Assembly (NCBI GenBank): GCA_005799265.1
Contig: SYHD01000081.1
Location: forward strand, 1 to 64,000
DNA: 64,000 nucleotides
Direction of reading: 5' to 3'
Source of the DNA: Planctomycetia bacterium
Lineage (GTDB): Bacteria > Planctomycetota > Planctomycetia > Gemmatales > Gemmataceae
Shown: positions 56,514-64,000 of the stretch, piece after piece
How positions within the stretch are numbered: the first letter of the stretch is position 1
How the letters are laid out: every line of letters begins with the position of its first letter
The notes under the pieces: model-generated
Databases searched by the model: none
Told to the model about the DNA's origin: nothing
The model's input: only the letters and a program-made list of their open reading frames with translations
Position numbers and translations under genes: made by a program

Positions 56514-56530
56514 AAGGCTTTCTCCGTATT

Positions 56531-56754
56531 TAACGCCAAAGGCGTTGTATCTCAAAGCCCAGGGTCGCGAGCGCAGCGAGCGCACCCTGGGTGTACGACG
56601 TTCGACACGAATCGACCCTGAAAGGGTCGCATCAACCGTAACCAAGTACGTTGATACAACGCCTTCGGCGTAGATCTCCAATTGGTCGTTCTACCCAGGG
56701 TGCGCTCGCTGCGCTCGCGACCCTGGGCTTTGAGATGCAACGCCTTCGGCGTAA
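56531..56754. repeat. REPIN-like head-to-head pair of REP palindromes
   Basis: AACGCC..GGCGTTGTATCTCAAAGCCCAGGGTCGCGAGCGCAGCGAGCGCACCCTGGG and inverted copy CCCAGGGTGCGCTCGCTGCGCTCGCGACCCTGGGCTTTGAGATGCAACGCCTTCGGCGT. Confidence 0.93.
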
Positions 56755-56788
56755 ATTCTGCAGGACCCGCATGTTTGACGCAAGACCG

Positions 56789-57244
56789 TCAATCCCATAC
56801 ATATCGCTCATCCCATTCGAGTCCGTATTTGCGCAACAGGTTTCGATATTCGTCCTGGAATGTCACAATGCGATGATGCTCTTCTTGTTTTGCAATGTAC
56901 ACGCGCACGGGTTCGACGTGGCCCGGGCTGATCGAGAATGCACCGTAACCGTTTTGCCAATGAAAATCAGCGAGCGAAGGCGCCTTCGTCTTCACCCATT
57001 TCGACGACTCTCGCTTCAACTCCTTGACCAGGTCTGCAACCGAAATCGTCCTGCCCAGGCGACAAAGCACATGCACATGATCCGCAACGCCGCCGACACG
57101 CAACACGGGGCATTGGAGATTATTGCACGCGCCGCCGAGGTAATTGTGCATCTCATCTCGAAGTACCGGATCGGCAAGGAATGGACTCCGATTCTTCGTT
57201 GAGAAGACAAGGTGAAGATAGACTTGAGCGAGTGATTGTGGCAT
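56789..57244 (-). CDS. REP-associated tyrosine transposase / IS200-like Y1 HUH transposase
   Basis: YLHLVFSTKNRSPFL; GGVADHVHVLCRL (HxH); VRVYIAKQEEHHRIVTFQDEYRNLLRKYGLEWDERYVWD; ATG 57244. Confidence 0.93.
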   Translation of the reverse strand: MPQSLAQVYLHLVFSTKNRSPFLADPVLRDEMHNYLGGACNNLQCPVLRVGGVADHVHVLCRLGRTISVADLVKELKRESSKWVKTKAPSLADFHWQNGYGAFSISPGHVEPVRVYIAKQEEHHRIVTFQDEYRNLLRKYGLEWDERYVWD

Positions 57245-57266
57245 TGAGTGCTCCCTAATCGACCAA

Positions 57267-57593
57267 TCAATGTGCACCGACTAGACGCACAAACACGGCG
57301 AGAAACATCCAGCCCACGAGCGACAAACACCAACCGCCTATCAAGAGGACACAAACGCCGACGACTGAATAGAAGAACACGAGAAAAATCAGGGGCGGCT
57401 TCGGCTTGGGAATCGGCGGCCCGGGCAGCGGAGGCTCCCCTTCGCGCATCGCGCCATCGATTACCCGCGGAGTCACCTTTATCGCCGCAGAGTGTTCAAG
57501 CGAAGCGATCGCTTCAGGATCTCGGCAGTAGGCGCATGGACCCTCCTCCAGCGCTCCCCCGCACGTCGGACATATGTTCGAACTACGAATCAT
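57267..57593 (-). CDS. Small zinc-ribbon membrane protein
   Basis: 108 aa from ATG 57593: ICPTCGGALEEGPCAYC then Pro-rich linker and one or two TM segments. Confidence 0.65.
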   Translation of the reverse strand: MIRSSNICPTCGGALEEGPCAYCRDPEAIASLEHSAAIKVTPRVIDGAMREGEPPLPGPPIPKPKPPLIFLVFFYSVVGVCVLLIGGWCLSLVGWMFLAVFVRLVGAH

Positions 57594-57598
57594 ACGTA

Positions 57599-58603
57599 TC
57601 AATCGCTCCACCACGACACCTTCGAGCGTATCCCCTTCAACCGCGGATCTTCCTTCACCGCGCACACGACGCGGAAGCCGACCCAGTCGGACTCGGTCAT
57701 CCACCAGATGCTCTGCGGCCTTTGCGGGTCGCGCTTCAACCAGGTCTTTTCCGAGAATCGCCGCACCGCCGCCCGGCATTTGTCGGGCCCATCGATCCAC
57801 GACCCGCCGCGCACCACGTCGCCGTAGCGCTCGGCCGTCGGCAAGTTGAGCGGCATCAGCGTCGGCTTGTCCTTGGCGAGCGCGGCGTAATAATCCTTCT
57901 TGTACGAATCGAGGCACCACTCCGCGACGTTGCCGTGCATGTCGAAGAGGCCCCACGGGTTCGGCTTTTTCTTGCCGACGGGGTGCGGCGTGTCGTTAGC
58001 GTTTTTTTCGATCCACTCGTGCTCGCCGAGCTTTGTGGGATCATCGCCGAAGTGATACGTCGTCGTCGTTCCCGCCCGGCACGCCCATTCCCACTCTGCC
58101 TCGGTGGGCAGGCGATAGTGCTTGCCCGTCTGCTTCGACAGCCACGCGCAATACTCCATGGCCGCGTGGTGCGTGACGGCGATCACCGGGAAGGTCTTGC
58201 GGCCATAGCCGAAGGTCGGATCTTCATAAGGCGGCGTCGGGCTGGTGAGGGCGTCAGAGAGGACCTTGGGTTTGTCATCCACCTTGGGCCGTGGCGGCGG
58301 TCCCTTGGGGCGATTCTCCCAGTAGATGTCGTACTCGTCCCAGGCGATTTCGAGCTTGGCCATCCAGAATGGCTTGACGCTAACGAGTCGGGCGGGGCCT
58401 TCGTTGTCGCGTCGGCCTTTTTCCAGGTCGGGGCTGCCCATGAGGAACGTGCCGCCGGGAATCGGGAGCATGTCGAACGACGCCTTGTCGTTGATCTTTT
58501 CTGTGTAGGCCTTGTGCGCCGTCGGTTCGACGGTAGGCTGCTGCGCCGCCGCGCAAATGGGAACGAAGAGTCCGAGCAATGCGGACTGTATGAGACGGTT
58601 CAT
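57599..58603 (-). CDS. SUMF1/FGE-like secreted protein, paralog of 55491-56513
   Basis: PGGTFLMGSPDLEKGRRDNEGP; RLPTEAEWEWACRAG; FDMHGNVAEWCLDSY; no CxxxxC motif; ATG 58603. Confidence 0.9.
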   Translation of the reverse strand: MNRLIQSALLGLFVPICAAAQQPTVEPTAHKAYTEKINDKASFDMLPIPGGTFLMGSPDLEKGRRDNEGPARLVSVKPFWMAKLEIAWDEYDIYWENRPKGPPPRPKVDDKPKVLSDALTSPTPPYEDPTFGYGRKTFPVIAVTHHAAMEYCAWLSKQTGKHYRLPTEAEWEWACRAGTTTTYHFGDDPTKLGEHEWIEKNANDTPHPVGKKKPNPWGLFDMHGNVAEWCLDSYKKDYYAALAKDKPTLMPLNLPTAERYGDVVRGGSWIDGPDKCRAAVRRFSEKTWLKRDPQRPQSIWWMTESDWVGFRVVCAVKEDPRLKGIRSKVSWWSD

Positions 58604-58626
58604 GTATGGTATTCTCCAAGTATCGC

Positions 58627-58680
58627 CACTTACGGCATGGCGTTCGCGTGGCTCCACACGGACGCCATGCCGCAAGCGGC
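58627..58680. repeat. Family-A type palindrome (GCATGGCGTTCGCGTGG...GGACGCCATGCCGCAAGCGG)
   Basis: Imperfect inverted repeat between divergent genes. Confidence 0.75.
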
Positions 58681-58696
58681 TGAATGAGCGCCAACC

Positions 58697-59725
58697 ATGT
58701 TGAAACACGTCACCATCAGTTTATTGATTCTCCTATGCGGCCTCGTCGGCGTCAATGCCTTGCCTCAACGACCCCTGACGCGCTACACGTTCACCGAGCC
58801 GCACATGGGGACGACGTTTCGCATCGTTCTCTACGCGCCGGATGAAGCGACCGCGAACAAGGCGGCCAAGGCGGCGTTCGCGCGCGTCGCCGAGTTGAAT
58901 AGCATCATGAGCGACTATCAGCCGACCAGTGAGCTGATGGAACTGTGTGCAAAAGCAGGCGGCCCGCCGATCGAAGTGTCAGCCGATCTGTTCACGGTGT
59001 TGCAGAAAGCGGACGAATTCGCGAAGCTGACTGACGGCGGGCTCGATGTCAGCGTCGGCCCGATCGTGCGGCTCTGGCGAAAAGCACGGCGAACGCGCGA
59101 GATGCCGAAGGCGGAGGAAATCAAGAAGGCGCTCGAACTGGTCGATTTTCGCAAGATCAAGCTCGACGCACAGCGCCGCACCGTGCAGCTTCTGATCGTC
59201 GGCATGCTGCTTGATCTGGGCAGCATCGCGAAGGGCTACGCCGCCGACGCCGTGCTCGCGATTCTGCGGCAGCACGGCATCACGCGTGCCCTCGTCGCGG
59301 CGGGTGGCGACATCGCGGTTGGGGACGCGCCGCCGGACGCGCCGGGCTGGAAGGTCGGCATCGCTCCATTGAAAAATCCTGATGCGCCGCCGGAACATCA
59401 TCTGCTCGTGAAAAACGCGGGCGTCTCCACCGCGGGCGATGCCGAGCAATTCGTCGAGATTGCCGGCAAACGTTTTTCGCACATCGTCGATCCGAGAACC
59501 GGCATCGGCCTGCTCGGGCGTCGCTCGGTCACCGTCATCGCTCCGAATGCGATGACATCCGATGGTCTTGACACGGGCCTATGCGTGCTCGGCGTCGGAC
59601 GCGGCCTGAAGATCGTCGAAGCACGCGAGGATATCGCGGCGCTGTTTGTATTCGAAACGAACAAGGGCGTCGAGACGACGATGTCGAAGCGATTTGCCAA
59701 GTATTTGTGGAATGAAGCGAAATAG
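58697..59725 (+). CDS. apbE: FAD:protein FMN transferase
   Basis: EPHMGTTFRIVLYA; DLGSIAKGYAADAV; GGDIAVGD; FSHIVDPRTGIGL; TVIAPNAMTSDGLDTGL. Confidence 0.95.
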   Translation: MLKHVTISLLILLCGLVGVNALPQRPLTRYTFTEPHMGTTFRIVLYAPDEATANKAAKAAFARVAELNSIMSDYQPTSELMELCAKAGGPPIEVSADLFTVLQKADEFAKLTDGGLDVSVGPIVRLWRKARRTREMPKAEEIKKALELVDFRKIKLDAQRRTVQLLIVGMLLDLGSIAKGYAADAVLAILRQHGITRALVAAGGDIAVGDAPPDAPGWKVGIAPLKNPDAPPEHHLLVKNAGVSTAGDAEQFVEIAGKRFSHIVDPRTGIGLLGRRSVTVIAPNAMTSDGLDTGLCVLGVGRGLKIVEAREDIAALFVFETNKGVETTMSKRFAKYLWNEAK

Positions 59726-59776
59726 CGTTTGGCCGCGGGTCGCAGCCCCGCGCGGCTCTGCGAGCCGCGGCTAAAC
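59726..59776. repeat. Family-D palindrome (GCCGCGGGTCGCAGCCCCGCGCGGCTCTGCGAGCCGCGGCTAAACG)
   Basis: GC-rich inverted repeat; related copies 45616-45648 (half) and 61948-61997. Confidence 0.85.
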
Positions 59777-59777
59777 G

Positions 59778-61619
59778 ATGGAAAAACCAATGTCCCTCGA
59801 ATCCCAAGCCGTCCTACGAACATTGTCCCCCGCCCTGCGCGAGTTGGAGCGCCGTTTGCACGCCTTGCTCAGCGCCAAGCGGCGCTATCCCCTCTCAACG
59901 CTGCAGCGCGGCGAACTCGAAGGCCTTGTCAGCGATCTCGATCGTCAATCGACCGCGCTACAGATGGAAAAGCCGCTGCTCACGATCATGCTCATGGGGG
60001 GCACGGGCGTCGGCAAATCGACGCTGCTCAACGCCCTCGCCGGCGGCTCCATCGCTCAGGCCTCATTCACGCGACCCACGACGCGCGATCCAGTCGTCTA
60101 CTATCATCACTCGATCCAGACGACGCGCCTCGATCCCGCGCTGCAATTCTGCAAACTCGCCGCCCACGATCGGCCCAGACTCGAACAGAAAATCCTCGTC
60201 GATACGCCCGACCTCGATAGCAATGATTTGGCGAATCGTGAGAAGCTGCTGCGTCTTTTGCCCGTCGCCGACATCGTACTCTACGTCGGCTCGCAGGAAA
60301 AGTATCACGACAAGCTCGGCTGGGAGCTTTTCCTGCAACAACGCCAACGGCGGGCGTTCGCGTTCGTGCTCAACAAGTGGGACCGTTGCTTCCATCCCGG
60401 CGCGACCGGCATGCGGCCCGACGAGGACCTCATGCGCGATCTTATTGCGGAAGGCTTCGAGAACCCGATGCTCTTCCGCACCTGCGCTCAACATTGGGTC
60501 GATCATCCGTTCGATCCGAGCAACAATGGGCAGCCTCCCGTGGAGGGAGAGCAATTCGCCGAGCTGATGCGCTGGCTCGAACTTGGCCTCTCGCGCATGG
60601 AAGTCGAAGCGATCAAGGCGCGCGGCGTGAGCCAATTGCTCAAGCAATTCGAAGAGACGATGGATGCGGTGTGCCCGCCGGACCTGTCGCCCGCGGCTGA
60701 GCGCATTCGTGACGCATGGTCGCGCCAGCTCGGCGACGAAGCAGACGGAGCCACGAGCATCCTTTTGCACACGCTTGACCCCTATCAGAAGGAGATCGAG
60801 CATCACTTTTCGAGCCAACGGCAGAAGCACTTCAGCGGCCTGATGAGCCTCTATTTACAAGGATTCAACAAGCTCCGCTACACGGGCAGCAATCTGCGCG
60901 ATCAGCTCCCGTTTGTGCCCAAGATGTCGTCCGTCAAGGCGCCGCAGGAGTGGGACCTGGCACGCTTCACGGCGGCATGCAGCGCGGCGGCATCCGAGCA
61001 GCACCTGTCGTCGCGGCTCAAGGCCATGGCGAATCGCTTGCTCGTCGAGGCCGACACGCTCGGCATTCCGCTCGCCTTGTTGAGCGAACCGACTGACATG
61101 CTCGCGCGCATCGACTGGCGCGGCCGCTATGCGCAGGCGATGATCGAGGTGATCACAACGGTTGAAGAGGCATGGTCGCATCCGTCGGGCGCGAAGCGCT
61201 GGCTGCAAAAGGGGATCATCCTCCTCGCCAACGTTCTACCGGGTCTGGCAGGGGCAGTGATGGGGACGTTCTTGCTCTGGCAATACACGATGGGTGTGCC
61301 GCCGCGCCGTTTCGAGCCCATGGACTTGTTGCAACCGCTCGGCGTCGTCTTGATCGCGCTGCTCATCATGCACTTCATGATTGCGCTGTGTCTGCCGCTG
61401 CGGTGGCAGGTGATTCGCACGCAGTTTCACGAAAACCTGGAGAAGCGGCTAAAGAGCGAGCTGGAAATTCATTTCCATCAAGTGTTGACCGACGTCACGC
61501 AAGAGGTGTTGACCGAACGCCGGCAGAACGAGAACTTCGTCAAGGAGATTCAGGAGGTCGCCAAGTGGCTCGCCGAACGTGAACAGTCGGCGAGCATCGT
61601 CAATCTGTATGGGAGGTAG
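59778..61619 (+). CDS. Membrane-associated dynamin-like/P-loop GTPase
   Basis: MLMGGTGVGKSTLLNALAGGSIAQASFTRPTTRDPV; VDTPDLDSND; VLNKWDRC; two C-terminal TM segments. Confidence 0.83.
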   Translation: MEKPMSLESQAVLRTLSPALRELERRLHALLSAKRRYPLSTLQRGELEGLVSDLDRQSTALQMEKPLLTIMLMGGTGVGKSTLLNALAGGSIAQASFTRPTTRDPVVYYHHSIQTTRLDPALQFCKLAAHDRPRLEQKILVDTPDLDSNDLANREKLLRLLPVADIVLYVGSQEKYHDKLGWELFLQQRQRRAFAFVLNKWDRCFHPGATGMRPDEDLMRDLIAEGFENPMLFRTCAQHWVDHPFDPSNNGQPPVEGEQFAELMRWLELGLSRMEVEAIKARGVSQLLKQFEETMDAVCPPDLSPAAERIRDAWSRQLGDEADGATSILLHTLDPYQKEIEHHFSSQRQKHFSGLMSLYLQGFNKLRYTGSNLRDQLPFVPKMSSVKAPQEWDLARFTAACSAAASEQHLSSRLKAMANRLLVEADTLGIPLALLSEPTDMLARIDWRGRYAQAMIEVITTVEEAWSHPSGAKRWLQKGIILLANVLPGLAGAVMGTFLLWQYTMGVPPRRFEPMDLLQPLGVVLIALLIMHFMIALCLPLRWQVIRTQFHENLEKRLKSELEIHFHQVLTDVTQEVLTERRQNENFVKEIQEVAKWLAEREQSASIVNLYGR

Positions 61620-61947
61620 CACCTTCTGGCGACGAAATCGTGCCGATCCGGAATGCCGGTCGCGGAGTGACCGCACCACATCCAAACTGTTCCATTGCCG
61701 AAACGCGGCTTGAAGTCGTGCCGCGATTCCGATAGAGTACTATCAACCTCTGCGGTGTTCGCCATTGATGCGATACTTTTGACGAACCAATGTAGAACTC
61801 GTATGGGGGCCAAAGATTTTTTCGTTCGGTGCTTGCAGGCCCACCCGGTAGTGGGATCCAAAAGCTGAACGTGCGGCTCCCCCGAATTAATTGCGGGTTC
61901 TCGAAAGCGCACCAGACGGCACAGGCGGGGGTTTTTCTATGCGCCTC

Positions 61948-61997
61948 CGTTTAGCCGCGGGTCGCAGGCCCGCGCGGGTCTGCGACCCGCGGCTAGA
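61948..61997. repeat. Family-D palindrome TTTAGCCGCGGGTCGCAGGCCCGCGCGGGTCTGCGACCCGCGGCTAGA
   Basis: Near-perfect inverted repeat. Confidence 0.9.
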
Positions 61998-62041
61998 CAA
62001 TATGCTTGTCGTTCGGCCGAACTTGCGTTACATTGTCGGCC

Positions 62042-62509
62042 ATGACCACCCTCATCGATTTTCATCGGGCCGTGCAAACGACGCTCGCCAGCAAACGGCT
62101 CGGCACGCCCGTCTTCGTGCGTTATCTTTACCACAGTCCCATTCGCGGCCAGGCCGTCGTCACGCGCCTGGCGAAGACGGCCGCGACGGTTCGCGATTGG
62201 CTCGGCGCGCCGCTCGAACGCATCGTCGCGCAGGGCACGACCGCGAGCCGACACGTCACGCTGCTCTTGGAATTTCGCGGCGGTCTCACCGCGGTCGTCA
62301 CGTGGGCTGGCACCACGGGACGTGGCGACGGCATCGATCTTACCCTCATCGGCAACCACGGCGCGATCTATCATGACGCCGGCGACGCTTCCCAATGGGA
62401 TGAAGCGTTCACCAGCGATGAGGCCGCACCGGAAAAGGACCTCGTCACGTGGATCGAAAGCGCCATCAAAAGCGGCCGGCCCGAAGACGCGCCAGGAGGC
62501 AAGCGATGA
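62042..62509 (+). CDS. Hypothetical protein, resembles an isolated Gfo/Idh/MocA C-terminal-type domain
   Basis: ASKRLGTPVFVRYLYHSP...LLLEFRGGLTAVVTWAGTTGRGDGIDLTLIGNHGAIYHD; ATGA overlap with next gene. Confidence 0.6.
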   Translation: MTTLIDFHRAVQTTLASKRLGTPVFVRYLYHSPIRGQAVVTRLAKTAATVRDWLGAPLERIVAQGTTASRHVTLLLEFRGGLTAVVTWAGTTGRGDGIDLTLIGNHGAIYHDAGDASQWDEAFTSDEAAPEKDLVTWIESAIKSGRPEDAPGGKR

Positions 62510-63651
62510 ACCCACGCTATGGCGTCCTCTGCGTCTCCGGCAGCCACACGCATCAGGAAGGCTACGCCGCCGCTTTCGCTGCCGATGCCCGCGCCCGGCT
62601 GATTGCGCTGACCGACGAGGCCAACGTTGATCGCCGCCGTCGCGATCTCAACGAACGGCTCGCCAAGCAACTCGGCATCCCGTACATCCCCGATCTCGAC
62701 AAGGCGCTCGGCAACAAGGATGTCAACCTCGTCTGCTCCTGCGCTCCACCCGAGCGCCGCGGCCGCATTGCGGTTCGCTGCGCTCAGGCGCGCAAGCATC
62801 TGTATCTCGACAAGTCGCTCGTGCCGCAGCTTCGTGAAGCGGACGATCTTGTCGCGGCCGTGCAAAAAGCGGGCGTCAAGAGTCATATGTTCTCGTTCAT
62901 CAGCCAGCCATGGGCGCGGGCGGCCAAACGCGTGCTCGAATCGAAACGGCTCGGCACGCTGCTCGCGATTCACGCCGACACGTTCTTTTCCAAGGGGCGC
63001 ACCGGCACCGCGACGCTCGGCCAACGGCGGCGCGAGGAATATCCGCCGCAACGCCATCAGCTTGTCGAAGCCAAGCGTGAGATGGACAACTGCGGCATCT
63101 ATCCAATCACGCTCATCCGCTGGCTGACCGGCCGGCGCTATCGCAGCGTCTATTGCGTCACGGGCAATTATTTCTTTCAGGAGCATCAGAAGCACAACGT
63201 CGAGGACTTCGGCTTAATCAGCGCGACGCTCGACGACGGCCTGCCGGTGACGATTGGCTCCGGCCGCTACGGCTGGACGTCGCATCCCGCATTTGGCGCG
63301 AATCGCATTGTTCTCGTCGGCAGCGAGCAGACGATTGTCGTCGACGCGAATCGTCCGCGCTTGCAGGTGTACACGGACGAAACGCCGTGGACGCCGCCGA
63401 ACACACACAAGGAAGATCCGATGGGCTTCTGGCAGAGCACGATGCAAGAGGTGCATTTGCGCCCGAAGCCGACGTGGACGATCTTTAACTCCGCTGCACA
63501 GGCCGACGCCGCGTACTTCCTTGATCGGCTTGACGCCAACCGCGATAGCGAGCTTAACGCCGTCGAAGCCGCGCATGGCACGGAAGTGCTGGTGGCGGCC
63601 TATCGCTCGGCGGCGAATCGCGAGATGGTGACATTGCCGTTGGCGCGGTAA
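62506..63651 (+). CDS. Gfo/Idh/MocA family oxidoreductase
   Basis: FAADARARLIALTDEANVDRRRRDLNERLAKQLGIPYIPDLDKAL; LYLDKSLVPQLREADDLV. Confidence 0.88.
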   Translation: MNPRYGVLCVSGSHTHQEGYAAAFAADARARLIALTDEANVDRRRRDLNERLAKQLGIPYIPDLDKALGNKDVNLVCSCAPPERRGRIAVRCAQARKHLYLDKSLVPQLREADDLVAAVQKAGVKSHMFSFISQPWARAAKRVLESKRLGTLLAIHADTFFSKGRTGTATLGQRRREEYPPQRHQLVEAKREMDNCGIYPITLIRWLTGRRYRSVYCVTGNYFFQEHQKHNVEDFGLISATLDDGLPVTIGSGRYGWTSHPAFGANRIVLVGSEQTIVVDANRPRLQVYTDETPWTPPNTHKEDPMGFWQSTMQEVHLRPKPTWTIFNSAAQADAAYFLDRLDANRDSELNAVEAAHGTEVLVAAYRSAANREMVTLPLAR

Positions 63652-63672
63652 CATGAAAGTAAGAGGTTGGCA

Positions 63673-63927
63673 ATGTTGAAAGCTGTACTGAAAAAAGGTG
63701 CCATCGTGCCGATCGAGCCCGTTCCTTCAGACTGGGAAGAAGGAGCCAGATTGGAAATCGCAAAGCTTGAGCAGGCGCCGTTGGATGTTGATACGTGGGC
63801 GAGCATGATGAAGCAACTCTGCGCGGATAGTTTGCCAGAGGATGAGGCGATCATGCGGCGGGCCATCGATGAGCACCGAAGAGAGGCCAAAGCCCAAGTG
63901 CGCCGTGATATGGGATTGCCTGAATGA
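63673..63927 (+). CDS. Putative antitoxin of a VapBC-like pair
   Basis: 84 aa MLKAVLKKGAIVPIEPVPSDWEEGARLEIAKLEQ; overlaps next ORF by ATGA. Confidence 0.6.
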   Translation: MLKAVLKKGAIVPIEPVPSDWEEGARLEIAKLEQAPLDVDTWASMMKQLCADSLPEDEAIMRRAIDEHRREAKAQVRRDMGLPE

Positions 63928-64000
63928 AACGCTACCTGATCGATACGAATCACCTTGGCGAAGCAGTTAACCGTGTTTCCATGGTTCGTGATCGTATTCA
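63924..64000 (+). CDS. PIN-domain (VapC-like) toxin, truncated by window edge
   Basis: MKRYLIDTNHLGEAVNRVSMVRDRI, PIN N-terminal D-T-N motif. Confidence 0.55.
   Translation, partial: MKRYLIDTNHLGEAVNRVSMVRDRI

Noticed and set aside
57248-58687. 479-aa + strand ORF
   Set aside because: Antisense to the SUMF1-like gene 57599-58603 and a zinc-ribbon ORF; no recognisable family.
59778-61619. GTPase considered as part of a defence system
   Set aside because: No nuclease, helicase or other defence partner next to it; neighbours are apbE and an unrelated oxidoreductase pair.

Overview
A 64 kb, high-GC bacterial chromosomal window. Its family content points to a planctomycete, probably Gemmataceae-like: a PVC-type heme-binding CxxCH protein, a DUF1592/DUF1552 pair, a neutral ceramidase-like protein, several SUMF1/FGE-like proteins and Gfo/Idh/MocA oxidoreductases, and an AroD-AroE-AroK fusion. 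This assignment is an inference; no search was run. I call about 58 genes. Most are ordinary metabolic or housekeeping genes (manC, ruvX, tatD, purN, mutY, hisA, hisH, fusA-like, dps, apbE-like). No rRNA, tRNA, CRISPR array or prophage was recognised. The least ordinary content is intergenic: several families of imperfect palindromes, mainly (A) GTTTAGCGCTCGC...GCGAGCGCTAAAC and (B) GACGCGGAGCGTCGCACCACATT. Members abut start codons or supply stop codons of neighbouring genes. There is also a single-domain Y1 (HUH) transposase of RAYT/IS200 type with a head-to-head REP pair (REPIN-like) just downstream. Other notable items are a secreted protein with a pentapeptide N-P-[F/Y/W]-Q-x tandem repeat, a secreted VYAP-repeat protein, an EF-G paralog with DTPGKPDF in place of DTPGHVDF, a membrane-anchored FGE that keeps both catalytic-type cysteines, two DUF5615/DUF433 pairs, and a perfect 18-bp palindrome upstream of a uronate isomerase-like gene. 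I found no clearly new multi-gene defence or effector system.
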